Origin: Vibrio mangrovi
GTDB taxonomy: Bacteria > Pseudomonadota > Gammaproteobacteria > Enterobacterales > Vibrionaceae
Assembly: GCF_024346955.1 (NCBI RefSeq)
Contig: NZ_AP024884.1
Span: forward strand, 744,001-808,000
DNA length: 64,000 bases
Direction: 5' to 3'
Made by a program: the position numbers and the translations under genes. The notes below the pieces were generated by a model. That model searched no databases and was not told the DNA's origin. It worked only from the letters and a program-made list of their open reading frames with translations. This document shows, one piece after another, positions 18,048 to 27,272 of this stretch (positions are counted from its first letter, which is position 1; each line of letters opens with the position of its first letter).

Positions 18048-20204
18048 TTAGTGCGAAGCGATCCAAATTTCAATACTGTCACACTGAACGCTGCATGCCG
18101 TGAGACGGTGATGACCGTCGGAAAGGCCATCCAGTTCGAGAGCTGCGCGGGTAAGCGGCCGTTCATCCAGATACCACTCAGCCTGCACTTTGCTGGCAAC
18201 CAGCGCAAGTGTCTGTCCCCGGTAAGGAAAAAGCTGTGCTCCCGAAGGCGGAGAAAGGATTTTGATCCCGGCCAAAGGTGCCTGTGCTGGTAAAGATTGC
18301 CCCGTCTTACGGAACCAGTCCTGAATCACCTGAGGCCATTGGTGCAAATGGGTGAAATCATGACTTTGCCTCAATGTCGGCGGCGTATGATGATCAATGG
18401 TGAATGCCTGATGGCGTAGCAGGCAGTCTGAAGTTCTGACCAACGCTGCGTCAATACCGCCCGGCCAGCAAATCACAGCTTCGGCCACCTGTGACGGACG
18501 AGGTCGCTGTAACCGATCTTTGGGCAGTAAATCAAATACATCAAACATCAGTGGCGCTGCCTGATTGGCACCGGTCTGTCCTACGAACGGTGCACCATCC
18601 GGCCTGCCGACCCAGACGCCGACCGTATAATCGTCACTGGTGCCAACGGCCCAGGCATCCCGGAATCCGTAACTGGTTCCGGTTTTCCAGGCAACCCGTC
18701 GTCCATGAGCAGGTTTCACCCGGTCCGGCGGCGCAATGTCCTGCAAAATATGGGTAATAATCCAACTCCCGGCAGGAGAAAGTAATCCGTGTGTCCGCAC
18801 CGGTTCCTCAACGGATAAACGAGGGAAGATCAGCTCACCTTCACGGCTCAGTGCAGAAAACAGAGCAACCATATCCGTCAGGCGAACCCCAAGTCCGCCC
18901 AGTGCAATCGCCAGATTTGCATCAGCAACCCGGAGCTGAACACCACTGTTTTGCAGCCAGTGCAGAAAATTGCCAGGACCAACCTGACTGAGCACCTGAA
19001 CTGCCGGAATATTTCTTGAGTGCTGAAGGGCGGTATCCAGCCGGATTGCACCTTCATAATGGTGGTCAAAATTCTGCGGACGGTAATCACCAAAAGCACG
19101 CGGTACATCTGTCAGCAGGCTGGCCGAGTGAACCAGTCGGCGTTCCAGTGCCAGACCATAAATAAACGGTTTCAACGCCGAGCCCGGAGAACGCCAGGCC
19201 TGAACCATGTCCACATAACCATAACGCCGTGCATCATATATGTCTGCCGAACCTTTATAGGCCAACACTTTCCCGCTGCGGTTTTCCATCACCATCACGG
19301 CTGCTGACAATGGCGTTGCCCATCCGGCGGTATGCTGCCGGAGCATGTTCTCAACACCATGCTGCAACGTGAAATTGATAAAGGTCTGAATGTCAGACTG
19401 CTGCGGAAACTGTTTCTGCAAATGACGGGCCAGTAACGGGGAGAACATCGGTGCAGGATGATGAGCTGCCCGCAGCGGAGACTGCTGCATCCGTAGCAAC
19501 TCATCAGTTGACCATGAGAACACACCAGCGACCCGGCGCAACACTTTATTCCGCGCCTGCAATGCCGCCAGAGGAAAACGATCCGGACGGTAGAGACTCG
19601 GCCGTTGCGGCACGACCACCAGCATCGCCGCTTCGGTCGGAGACAATTCACTGGCGTGCTTACCGAAGTAACGCTGGCTGGCAGCTTCAACCCCTTCGAT
19701 ATTTCCGCCCATCGGTGCATAAGTCAGATACAGCGCCAGAATATCGGATTTACTGTAACGGAGTTCCAGTTGCAGGGCGCGAAATATCTGTTCAAGTTTA
19801 CCCAAATAACTGCGTGGATGCGGATAGAACAGCCGGGCAACCTGCATGGTCAGTGTCGAACCGCCGGAGATAACCCGCCCGTAATAGAGCTGTTGCCCGA
19901 ACGCCCGCAGCAGAGATAAAGGATTCACTCCCGGATGCGAGTAAAAGTGTCTGTCCTCATAAGCCAGCAATGCCCGCAGATACCAGGGAGAAACCTGCCC
20001 GGGAGAAACCGGAATGCGGTAGATACCGTTTTCATTAGCAAACTGACGCAACACATCCCCCTCAGCCGCGTAAACCGTAACCACATTGCGTCCCCGTCCT
20101 TCGGTTTCGAACGGATACAACTGATTCAGAACCGTAAATGTCACCGCAGCCAGCAGCAAAACCCCGCCAGTCGTCAGTCCGGCCAGACGCAGCCATTTCA
20201 GCAC
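18048..20204 (-). CDS. pbpC: Penicillin-binding protein 1C
   Basis: 718 residues. The start is GTG 20204, 3 bases after the alpha-2-macroglobulin stop, with GGAGG at about 20216-20220. Order: N-terminal membrane anchor; GT51 transglycosylase with EDRHFYSHPG and GGSTLTMQVAR; transpeptidase with SALK (SxxK), SRN and KTGTSYG; C-terminal BiPBP_C domain. It polymerises and may crosslink peptidoglycan in the periplasm. The pairing with a bacterial alpha-2-macroglobulin is the same as yfhM-pbpC in E. coli and suggests repair after protease or wall attack. Confidence 0.95.
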   Translation of the reverse strand: MLKWLRLAGLTTGGVLLLAAVTFTVLNQLYPFETEGRGRNVVTVYAAEGDVLRQFANENGIYRIPVSPGQVSPWYLRALLAYEDRHFYSHPGVNPLSLLRAFGQQLYYGRVISGGSTLTMQVARLFYPHPRSYLGKLEQIFRALQLELRYSKSDILALYLTYAPMGGNIEGVEAASQRYFGKHASELSPTEAAMLVVVPQRPSLYRPDRFPLAALQARNKVLRRVAGVFSWSTDELLRMQQSPLRAAHHPAPMFSPLLARHLQKQFPQQSDIQTFINFTLQHGVENMLRQHTAGWATPLSAAVMVMENRSGKVLAYKGSADIYDARRYGYVDMVQAWRSPGSALKPFIYGLALERRLVHSASLLTDVPRAFGDYRPQNFDHHYEGAIRLDTALQHSRNIPAVQVLSQVGPGNFLHWLQNSGVQLRVADANLAIALGGLGVRLTDMVALFSALSREGELIFPRLSVEEPVRTHGLLSPAGSWIITHILQDIAPPDRVKPAHGRRVAWKTGTSYGFRDAWAVGTSDDYTVGVWVGRPDGAPFVGQTGANQAAPLMFDVFDLLPKDRLQRPRPSQVAEAVICWPGGIDAALVRTSDCLLRHQAFTIDHHTPPTLRQSHDFTHLHQWPQVIQDWFRKTGQSLPAQAPLAGIKILSPPSGAQLFPYRGQTLALVASKVQAEWYLDERPLTRAALELDGLSDGHHRLTACSVQCDSIEIWIASH

Positions 20205-20207
20205 AGC

Positions 20208-23200
20208 TTACTTCGCCTCCCGAATCGTAAACTTCTTCAACGACGCCGGAGCATAAATAAAAGATTCCGGATGATACATATCTTCCAGATACAGATACGG
20301 CACAACCGACTGTCCCGGCGTCTCCGCCCGGATCACATAGCTGAGTGAATAACTCTGGTCAGGTTCAAGCTGCAGAGCTGCCATCAACCGGTCATTGCGG
20401 TATTCAATTGTTTCTGTCCGATCACTGCTATCCGGCAGTTTTGCCGCCCGGATCAGATCCTGACTGTTGGTTCTGTCGGGATGCTCCAGTACAAAACCGG
20501 TCGGCAGGTATTCGACCAGCATGGCATGCGTGACTGGCTCATCAGCGCTGTAGCTCACTGTCACCAGTAGTTTGTCGCCAATATCCAGCGGATCGCCCTG
20601 ATAAGGCTGACCGTCAGGATAACGGTACTCTCTGGTAGCAACTTTGTAAGGTAATGTGGATTGAATTGTATCCGGCTCGGCAAGACCGGACGCCATGACC
20701 TGAACAAACAGCTCATGATCATTCGGATTGAACAGTTTATCTCCCGGCACAACCGACGCATAACCGATCCCGGTCGCACTCAGCTTACGCTGCTGATCAC
20801 CGTGACCAACCACCAGATCTACCGGTTCCTGATTGATTTGATGTAAGGCAACTCCGGCTTTGACCAGAGCAATCTGTTCCTGAGTACTCAGATAGCGACG
20901 CTGTCTTGCCATATGAACGACTTCTTCCGCCAGCCGGTTCCGGAGTGACAGCATGTCATCGCTCAGCTTGATCACTTTATCCAGCGTTGTCAGAACCACA
21001 ATCGTTCCGGCATAGTCACGCAAAGATGAACCGTAATCATAATCTTCACTATCTGAGTGGCGCTGAATCGATTCGATTTGTCTGAAATAAGCTTCCCCGT
21101 CACGCTGAGCGCCATGCAACAGTAACGCTCCGCCCAGATAAGCCGCAGAAAGCGGTGAGGTCATTTTTTCCGGTGGCGTTGTCTGTTTCAGCGCCCAGAC
21201 CGAAGTATAGTCAACCCGGTTCGCTTTACTGCCAACCCAGGCAGCATAATAACGAGTGGCTGAGAGTTTTTTCTTCTGTGGATACTGAGACATATGCGTC
21301 AATGCTTTTTCCAGCATATCCTGCGGCACCAGTCCCGGATAGCGCTGCGCCGTATTCCAGAGAAACTCTGTTACATAAACACTCACCCAGGGTTCTTCAG
21401 TGCCGTACTTATTCCACAATGCAAAACTGCCGTTACCTTTTTGCATCGTAGCCAGCCGGAGCACCGCAGCCTTGAGAATATCGGTTTCACTTTTCTCTTC
21501 AGCGGCACTTTGCTTAAGAGATGTCAAAGCCGGATCATCCAGTAACCACGGTGCAGCTTTGCTGGTGGTCTGTTCCGCACAACCGTACGGATACCCGAAT
21601 AAACCTCCGGCATATTCCAGCACCCCAATCTGCGGCGTCCGGGAATAGGTAATTTCGGCCGCCCCCCAACTGCTGGTCCGGATATCCTGCCAGAAGCGGG
21701 ACAACAGAGTCACCGATGGCATGTAGGCTTCAGTTTTGCCGGTATTTCCCGGCAGGGTCACAATACTTTTCTGATGAATTACCGGTTCAGTGAGCCGGAC
21801 CGGAACGGTCCAGCTCCGGTGTTGTTCATAGCGGGTGCGATCTGAACCGCTCGCCCGGATGTCGATATTCAGAGTCGCACTCTCCAGCCGGGAACGAATG
21901 TCTGCAATATCAAAAGATACCGCACCGGTGTCTCTTTCTCCCGGTTTCAGGTTGAATGAAAAGTGCGATTTCCCCTGCAACAGCAGATGATTCGACGCGG
22001 TCACCGTTGCCGTTACTTGCTGCACCACATCAGTCTGGTTAAAGACTTCAAGTAGTGTCTGACTGCTGTCACCCGGAGTAAGAAAACGGGGCACCGCCAG
22101 CTCGGCGACAATCGGAGCAGCAATATCCACCCGGCTGACAGCCTGACCATACTGGTCTTGATTAAACACCATCGCGACAACCTGCGCCTGCCCGTTGTAG
22201 TCCGGGATATCGACATGAATCGTCGCTTTTCCCTGAGCATTCAGACGCACCGGCCCGGACATGATGGTGATTGTTTTACTTTCAACTGTCTCGTCCAGAT
22301 GAGCATTGGTACTCAATGCCATATCACCACCGTAACGGTGCTTCAGAAAAGAGTCCGGGCGCTGCTGGTAAATCCGCGAATAGAGATCAATCACATCACC
22401 GCTGTAGCGCCGTTGATCAAAAAACCAAGCAAACATCCCCGGCACCTGATAGCGCGAAAGATTAATAATTCCCTGATCTACAAGTGACAACGTCACCCAA
22501 GTTGGTTGCGTTACCGGCTTCTTCAACTGCACCACAATCTCAGCCTGTTCCAGCGGCAGTAGTTTTTTCGCATGTCGGATCTGTACATCCAACTGGCGGG
22601 ATTCACGCTCAAACTTCACCGGCTCAATTGCAAACAGACGCCGGGGTTTACCCTGTTCGGTACTGATTAAGGTTGCGGTAAGATACAAGTCGTGGCGCTT
22701 CAGTTTATTCAGCGGCACAATTATCTGATGCTGACCTGCAATGATCTGATGTTCGATATGCCACTCAACCCGATCAGATTCCAGAGCCAGGTGCAGGCGA
22801 CCGGCAACACCGGTACTGATCGTTGCCACCACTTCATCATCATCCAGGTAACGTTCCTTATTCAGGCTCATGGTCAGTTGATCCGGCTTCACCGGTTTCT
22901 GCCCGGAGGAATCGCCCCATCCGGCCCAGAACTGATATTGCGTGACCTGTTTTTGCGGTGTCAGCAGAGTCAGGCGGTAGCTGCCCCATTCCACATCCAC
23001 ATTCAAAGGAACGGCCTGACCTACTGTGGTCTGAATAACATCCGACTGCACCGGCTGCCACTGATTATCATGCCGGAGATCCCAGCCATCCGATTCGGTA
23101 TAAACCCAGTAATAACCGCCCCGGTTTCGCTCCAGCAAATACTGAACTCGCCCCGATTCGAGCTGATTGCCCTGCCCGTTGAGCAAACCGACCTCAAACC

Positions 23201-25013
23201 GGGCCGTACTGTAAGAATCAACTTCTTCGGTCAGCGGACGAATTCCGGCCAGTGCGTTGCCAGTCCAGAGCATCACCTGTTTATTGCGCTGAATACTGGC
23301 TCCGCCGGTTTCGAGCAGTGCAAAATTAAACCGCGCGACCACCGGAGATTTGAGCAACTGCTGTTGAACCAAAGGCAGTTTCAGCTCATAAGTCCCCTGC
23401 TCATTCAGCGCAAACGGCTGCACATCCGGGACATCTTTCCAACTGCGGATCGTAAAGGGTTGCCCGACGTAAAACTCTGACAACTCGCCCTCGAAATGGT
23501 GGGTCGGCTGATAAAAAGCCGAGACTTTCACCTGATTTCCGGCAGCAGGAGCGCCGAACAGGTATTTCCCTTCCAGCCGGACAGGCAATGATTCAACCCC
23601 AGTTTGTAATCCCCTGGCGATATCGATATTCATATCCATGCGTTCGGGAACAAATTCACTGACATTGAAAGAGAACTGATTCAGCGGGCGTTCAGCATCC
23701 TGATGACTCTTCACGTATACCGTCCACCGTCCCAGTGGTGCGCTGGCCGGGATACTGAACTGATCCTGATAGAAACCGGGCACCTGCTTCTCAGCATCAA
23801 GCCAGCGATAACCAACCACATTGCCATCCGGTTTGCGGTATTCCACATACAGCCGTTGCTTCTCGGTCATCCGGCCATCCTGATCGCGCAACACGATATT
23901 CAGTGGCAAAGTTTCACCCGGTTTAAACAGATCCCGGTTGGAGTACACAAAAGCCTCAACCGGCTGCCATTCTCTGCCGCTAACCTGAAAATCAGACAGA
24001 TCCAGCGGGACTTCTTTCAGCGGCAGAACGCTCATCTGTTTACCATAACGCACCGCCAGTACATCGCCTTCCTGAACCTGATAGTCAAAGCTCTGTTGCA
24101 GTCCGCTGATTTTGCCCAGCGGAATTGTCTGATTGTTCCGGTAGATAAAAACCCGGGCACGGTCGAAAGTATTTACCCGGCCGGAAAGGGAACTAACCAG
24201 CACATCCAGCTGATGACGGAACACCTTAGCCTGAATGCCGATGTCGGTCAGCAGGACATGGGCGATCACCGAACGACTGCTGTCATAATCCCCGGTCACT
24301 TTAATCAGTAACACATACCAGCCTTGCGCCAGTGATTTCGGCAGCCGGATCGCCGTACGAACATCCTGATTGACGGCCGCTTTCGGTACATCGAAACTCA
24401 GTGTCGTCACGGCACGATAACTTTTACGCAGCCGCCCCAGCGCCCAGGGGCTGGCATCTTCATCATAGTAAAGCCGGTTTAACAGCGTTGCCGGTTCATC
24501 AACCTGCAATACTTCCACTGTCAACTGTCCGGCATTGACGATACTTAATGGAATGGTGCGCTCACCATAAGACGGAACAACCGGCCCTTTCCCGATCAAC
24601 CGGACCTGCGGCATCCGTTCATAGATCGTCACTTCCTGAGACTGTCCGACTTCACTGGCAATTTCAGGCAACAGCGTGACCCGATAACGCTGATTCACTT
24701 TAACCTGATCATAAATCACCGCGGTCCGGGCTGCATTCAACTGCCATGTTCCTTTCAGTAAAGTGGCCAGATCTTTTTTAGCAGTGGAATCGCCTTCGGC
24801 TCGTGTCAGTGCAAACACCTGCGCAACCTTTCTGGTCCGAACCGGGCTGTCAAACTGAATGATTAAGGCAGGTTTTCCGGCATGACTGTATGCACCGATA
24901 AAAGTCACTTTCGGCTGCGCCGTATTCACACCAGAAACCGCAGAATCCGGGTAAAAACCCAGTGACAGAAACACAATCAGAACAACATACCAGGCACCAT
25001 ATCGTTTGCGCAT
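20208..25013 (-). CDS. Bacterial alpha-2-macroglobulin (thioester type), YfhM family
   Basis: About 1,601 residues. The ATG at 25013 is preferred because GAGG lies 5 bases before it (ATG 25016 and TTG 25031 are alternatives). It has an N-terminal hydrophobic signal, many MG-like beta domains, a bait region, and the thioester motif YGCAEQ in the FGYPYGCAEQTTS stretch, followed by an alpha-helical thioester domain. It traps proteases in the periplasm. Unlike E. coli YfhM, no lipobox cysteine is seen in the signal region, so it may be soluble or tethered by its N-terminal helix. Cotranscribed with pbpC. Confidence 0.93.
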   Translation of the reverse strand: MRKRYGAWYVVLIVFLSLGFYPDSAVSGVNTAQPKVTFIGAYSHAGKPALIIQFDSPVRTRKVAQVFALTRAEGDSTAKKDLATLLKGTWQLNAARTAVIYDQVKVNQRYRVTLLPEIASEVGQSQEVTIYERMPQVRLIGKGPVVPSYGERTIPLSIVNAGQLTVEVLQVDEPATLLNRLYYDEDASPWALGRLRKSYRAVTTLSFDVPKAAVNQDVRTAIRLPKSLAQGWYVLLIKVTGDYDSSRSVIAHVLLTDIGIQAKVFRHQLDVLVSSLSGRVNTFDRARVFIYRNNQTIPLGKISGLQQSFDYQVQEGDVLAVRYGKQMSVLPLKEVPLDLSDFQVSGREWQPVEAFVYSNRDLFKPGETLPLNIVLRDQDGRMTEKQRLYVEYRKPDGNVVGYRWLDAEKQVPGFYQDQFSIPASAPLGRWTVYVKSHQDAERPLNQFSFNVSEFVPERMDMNIDIARGLQTGVESLPVRLEGKYLFGAPAAGNQVKVSAFYQPTHHFEGELSEFYVGQPFTIRSWKDVPDVQPFALNEQGTYELKLPLVQQQLLKSPVVARFNFALLETGGASIQRNKQVMLWTGNALAGIRPLTEEVDSYSTARFEVGLLNGQGNQLESGRVQYLLERNRGGYYWVYTESDGWDLRHDNQWQPVQSDVIQTTVGQAVPLNVDVEWGSYRLTLLTPQKQVTQYQFWAGWGDSSGQKPVKPDQLTMSLNKERYLDDDEVVATISTGVAGRLHLALESDRVEWHIEHQIIAGQHQIIVPLNKLKRHDLYLTATLISTEQGKPRRLFAIEPVKFERESRQLDVQIRHAKKLLPLEQAEIVVQLKKPVTQPTWVTLSLVDQGIINLSRYQVPGMFAWFFDQRRYSGDVIDLYSRIYQQRPDSFLKHRYGGDMALSTNAHLDETVESKTITIMSGPVRLNAQGKATIHVDIPDYNGQAQVVAMVFNQDQYGQAVSRVDIAAPIVAELAVPRFLTPGDSSQTLLEVFNQTDVVQQVTATVTASNHLLLQGKSHFSFNLKPGERDTGAVSFDIADIRSRLESATLNIDIRASGSDRTRYEQHRSWTVPVRLTEPVIHQKSIVTLPGNTGKTEAYMPSVTLLSRFWQDIRTSSWGAAEITYSRTPQIGVLEYAGGLFGYPYGCAEQTTSKAAPWLLDDPALTSLKQSAAEEKSETDILKAAVLRLATMQKGNGSFALWNKYGTEEPWVSVYVTEFLWNTAQRYPGLVPQDMLEKALTHMSQYPQKKKLSATRYYAAWVGSKANRVDYTSVWALKQTTPPEKMTSPLSAAYLGGALLLHGAQRDGEAYFRQIESIQRHSDSEDYDYGSSLRDYAGTIVVLTTLDKVIKLSDDMLSLRNRLAEEVVHMARQRRYLSTQEQIALVKAGVALHQINQEPVDLVVGHGDQQRKLSATGIGYASVVPGDKLFNPNDHELFVQVMASGLAEPDTIQSTLPYKVATREYRYPDGQPYQGDPLDIGDKLLVTVSYSADEPVTHAMLVEYLPTGFVLEHPDRTNSQDLIRAAKLPDSSDRTETIEYRNDRLMAALQLEPDQSYSLSYVIRAETPGQSVVPYLYLEDMYHPESFIYAPASLKKFTIREAK

Positions 25014-25515
25014 CATGACCTCAGTTCTCAACGTTGAAAAAGCCCGTGGCTAAAAACAGTTTCAAACTATGAGCATAGCATCAACAACGCCATGAAACCT
25101 ATGGCACGAACGACATTTAGGCAAGGTCAGAAATGTTCATTTTCCTGCGCTCTCAACCTTACTCATCAGCTTTAGCCTTACATTGAAGATCCCTGCTGGT
25201 GGATTGCTGGACTCGTTTTCGTTCCCACAGGAAAGAGTTATGTATTCATCGTTCTGAACAACATAGCCCGTCCATAAGTTAACATTTAACCGATTGATTA
25301 AATTGATAAAAAAAATAAAAGAAGAAATATATATCTATTGTGTGTACATCGTGTATAGTGGCTCCGGCTCTAACGGTGAGCTATTGATAAAATATTTAGT
25401 TCAGGATTTTCTCAGTTTTTCGATTTCATTCGTCATATCTACTCTGCGATACCTTTTTCTTCATTCCTTATTTAGTAGCTCCCTTTTTAACTTCACCAAA
25501 TCTATTGGGATATAT
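25014..25515 (+). promoter_or_regulatory. Shared upstream region and long leader of the cold-shock gene
   Basis: About 500 bases between two divergent genes. The right half (about 25270-25515) is AT-rich and lies before the csp start. Long structured 5' leaders are typical of cspA-type mRNAs and may act as a thermosensor here. No coding ORF with a good ribosome site precedes ATG 25516; the frame open from 25294 is probably untranslated leader. Confidence 0.5.
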
Positions 25516-25728
25516 ATGTCAAATAAAACAACTGGCTTAGTAAAATGGTTTAACGAATTGAAAGGCTTCGGATTTATCACACCAGATAATGGTAGTGCGG
25601 ATCTGTTTGTTCACTTCAGATCAATCGCCAGCGACGGCTTCAAAACATTAGCCGAAGGTCAAAAAGTCTCCTTTGACGTAGAGCAAAGTAGCAAAGGCCC
25701 GCAAGCAGCCAACGTTACAGTATTGTAA
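25516..25728 (+). CDS. CspA-family cold-shock protein
   Basis: 70 residues from ATG 25516, the normal length of the family. RNP1 is present as KGFGFITP and RNP2 as LFVHF, in the standard order of a cold-shock OB fold. It binds single-stranded RNA/DNA and melts mRNA structure in the cytoplasm. A longer in-frame reading from 25294 would add a non-conserved hydrophobic extension and is rejected. Confidence 0.95.
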   Translation: MSNKTTGLVKWFNELKGFGFITPDNGSADLFVHFRSIASDGFKTLAEGQKVSFDVEQSSKGPQAANVTVL

Positions 25729-25790
25729 GTTCTTCTGTCAGAACAGAATGCGGGCAGAAAAACGATGGGATCTATAAAATTGAGGGCAAT

Positions 25791-25994
25791 ATGCGAAAAC
25801 CGGTAAAAAAAGCGGGTAAGAAAATGCGAAAAAGCGACTTTGAAGAGCGATTCGCTCTTATGGTCGGAGAATACCATAAAGCTAAAGAAGTTCTTGATTC
25901 TATGACGGAAGATACTCCGGATTATATCAAGCAGAAAAAAAAGTGTGAGAGTCTGTTTGCCACTGCAGAACGCTTTATCAATGCAAATCAATAG
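25791..25994 (+). CDS. Small basic helical protein, unknown
   Basis: 67 residues with a GAGGG site before ATG 25791. The first 14 residues are rich in Lys/Arg; the rest is helical and mixed-charge (DFEERFALMVGEYHKAKEVL). It lies 62 bases after the cold-shock gene on the same strand and ends at a hairpin, so it is probably cotranscribed. An RNA-binding role is only a guess. Confidence 0.6.
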   Translation: MRKPVKKAGKKMRKSDFEERFALMVGEYHKAKEVLDSMTEDTPDYIKQKKKCESLFATAERFINANQ

Positions 25995-26017
25995 AAACTG
26001 CTAAAGCTATCTATACT

Positions 26018-26042
26018 GGCTTTTCTTTCACACAGAAAAGCC
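26018..26042 (+). terminator. Hairpin after the csp-linked small gene
   Basis: A perfect 9-base stem GGCTTTTCT / AGAAAAGCC with a 7-base loop. Only a weak T-run follows (TACCCTCATTTT). Confidence 0.5.
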
Positions 26043-26051
26043 TACCCTCAT

Positions 26052-26165
26052 TTTACAAAAACCGCCCGCAAACAACTCAATGTCTTTTGATCTCTATCGA
26101 TATCAATGACTCAGTCAATACATATTCAGTCATGCTCCGGTTGGATTTTCTACTGGTGATGATGA
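26052..26165 (-). pseudogene. Decayed C-terminal fragment of a DUF3307 gene
   Basis: On the minus strand this stretch reads NRSMTEYVLTESLISIEI, closely matching DRSMTEYVLIGSLVSVVIAI near the C-terminus of the intact DUF3307 protein at 34481-35236. About 36 of 45 bases match at the core. The 3' end (TCATTTTACA ...) also resembles the end of the intact gene (TCATTTTTACA ...) at about the right distance. The remainder of the gene is missing, so it is a remnant. Confidence 0.6.
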
Positions 26166-26169
26166 AAAC

Positions 26170-26382
26170 CTAGACATCGGCTTCAAACGGCATTGCTGGA
26201 ACCCCTGACTGATTATAAAGATTGACCTGATAGTAAGGTGTACAGGCAAACCGGATATTTAATTTTTGCTCAAAGGCACCATTTAAAATAAGTGTGTCAT
26301 CACTGATTGATGACCAAATCAAATGGTACTGCATCACCATTTTCCCCGGTAATACACAGTACATTACAGTTTCAACAAACAC
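26170..26382 (-). CDS. Doubtful 70-residue ORF beside the DUF3307 remnant
   Basis: An open frame with no convincing ribosome site. The translation is not low-complexity, but I recognise no family. It may be the tail of a lost gene. The surrounding gap (25995-26720) holds only this, the DUF3307 fragment and an AT-rich promoter region before the acetyltransferase gene. Confidence 0.25.
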   Translation of the reverse strand: MFVETVMYCVLPGKMVMQYHLIWSSISDDTLILNGAFEQKLNIRFACTPYYQVNLYNQSGVPAMPFEADV

Positions 26383-26720
26383 TCGCAGACTTTACCGTAG
26401 CTGACTTACTCATGTTTAAGCAGAATGTTTAACCACAATCACATCTGCCTGCTGACACTTGTAATATGGATGGCAATAGCGTGACCAAATAAAGCGGTTG
26501 CTTGAAATAGCACGTTAAAGTCTCCTATTCTATTCCTTAGATGAATCATCAACTCACCTCATTAACGTTTCAATTCAACATTGCTATTCTAATGTGTTAA
26601 CTTGTTTTGGTCAGTCGGACATTACTTATGAGCACACTGTACAGCGTATGTGTTCAAAAAATAGTGATAGACTTGCCTCCTTTACCCTGAGCATTTTTAC
26701 AATTATAAAAAGGACTGAAC

Positions 26721-27185
26721 ATGGCAGAACCGAAAGTTATAAAAACAAAAATCGTGGATGTGAGTTGTGGTGAAAATGTCGTCATTATCGAGCCATCAAA
26801 TATTTACGGTTGCAAACTTCACGATGGAGTCTTCGTTGGACCATTTGTTGAAATACAAAAGAACACGGTTGTCGGAGCCAGAACAAAAATTCAGTCGCAT
26901 ACTTTTATTTGTGAATATGTAAACATTGGTGAGGATTGTTTCATTGGTCATGGCGTGATGTTTGCCAATGATCTTTTCAAAAGTGGCAAGCCTGATCCAG
27001 ATCCTCAGAGTTGGGGAAAAACCCGGATAGCTGATCACGTAACGATTGGTTCAAACGCTACGATACTTTCTGTAAGTATCTGCTCTGATGTTGTAATTGG
27101 TGCAGGTAGTGTTGTAACTAAAGATATTACTGAAAAAGGAATTTACGCAGGCAACCCAGCCCGAAAGCTAAGAGATTTACCCTAA
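26721..27185 (+). CDS. Hexapeptide-repeat (left-handed beta-helix) acyltransferase
   Basis: 154 residues. Hexapeptide turns are visible throughout (IIEPSNIYGCKLHDGVFVGP, VGARTKIQSHTFI, VVIGAGSVVTKDI), ending in the family's typical GNPARKLRDL tail. It resembles WbpD/WlbB-type N-acetyltransferases for amino sugars, which act with acetyl-CoA as trimers. The start has AAAAGGAC upstream. The MBL-fold gene begins 87 bases later, probably on the same transcript. Low GC and the setting suggest transfer. Confidence 0.85.
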   Translation: MAEPKVIKTKIVDVSCGENVVIIEPSNIYGCKLHDGVFVGPFVEIQKNTVVGARTKIQSHTFICEYVNIGEDCFIGHGVMFANDLFKSGKPDPDPQSWGKTRIADHVTIGSNATILSVSICSDVVIGAGSVVTKDITEKGIYAGNPARKLRDLP

Positions 27186-27272
27186 AGATGCTGTAGAAAC
27201 AGATAAGTAAAATAATACCGGGAAGAAGTAACCATAATAAAAACTGTTGAATGCAAAGTAAAAGGAACGCCA

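Noticed and set aside
25294..25515. Extended N-terminus for the cold-shock protein
   Set aside because: The extension is hydrophobic and non-conserved; the standard 70-residue Csp begins at ATG 25516, and long untranslated leaders are normal for these genes.
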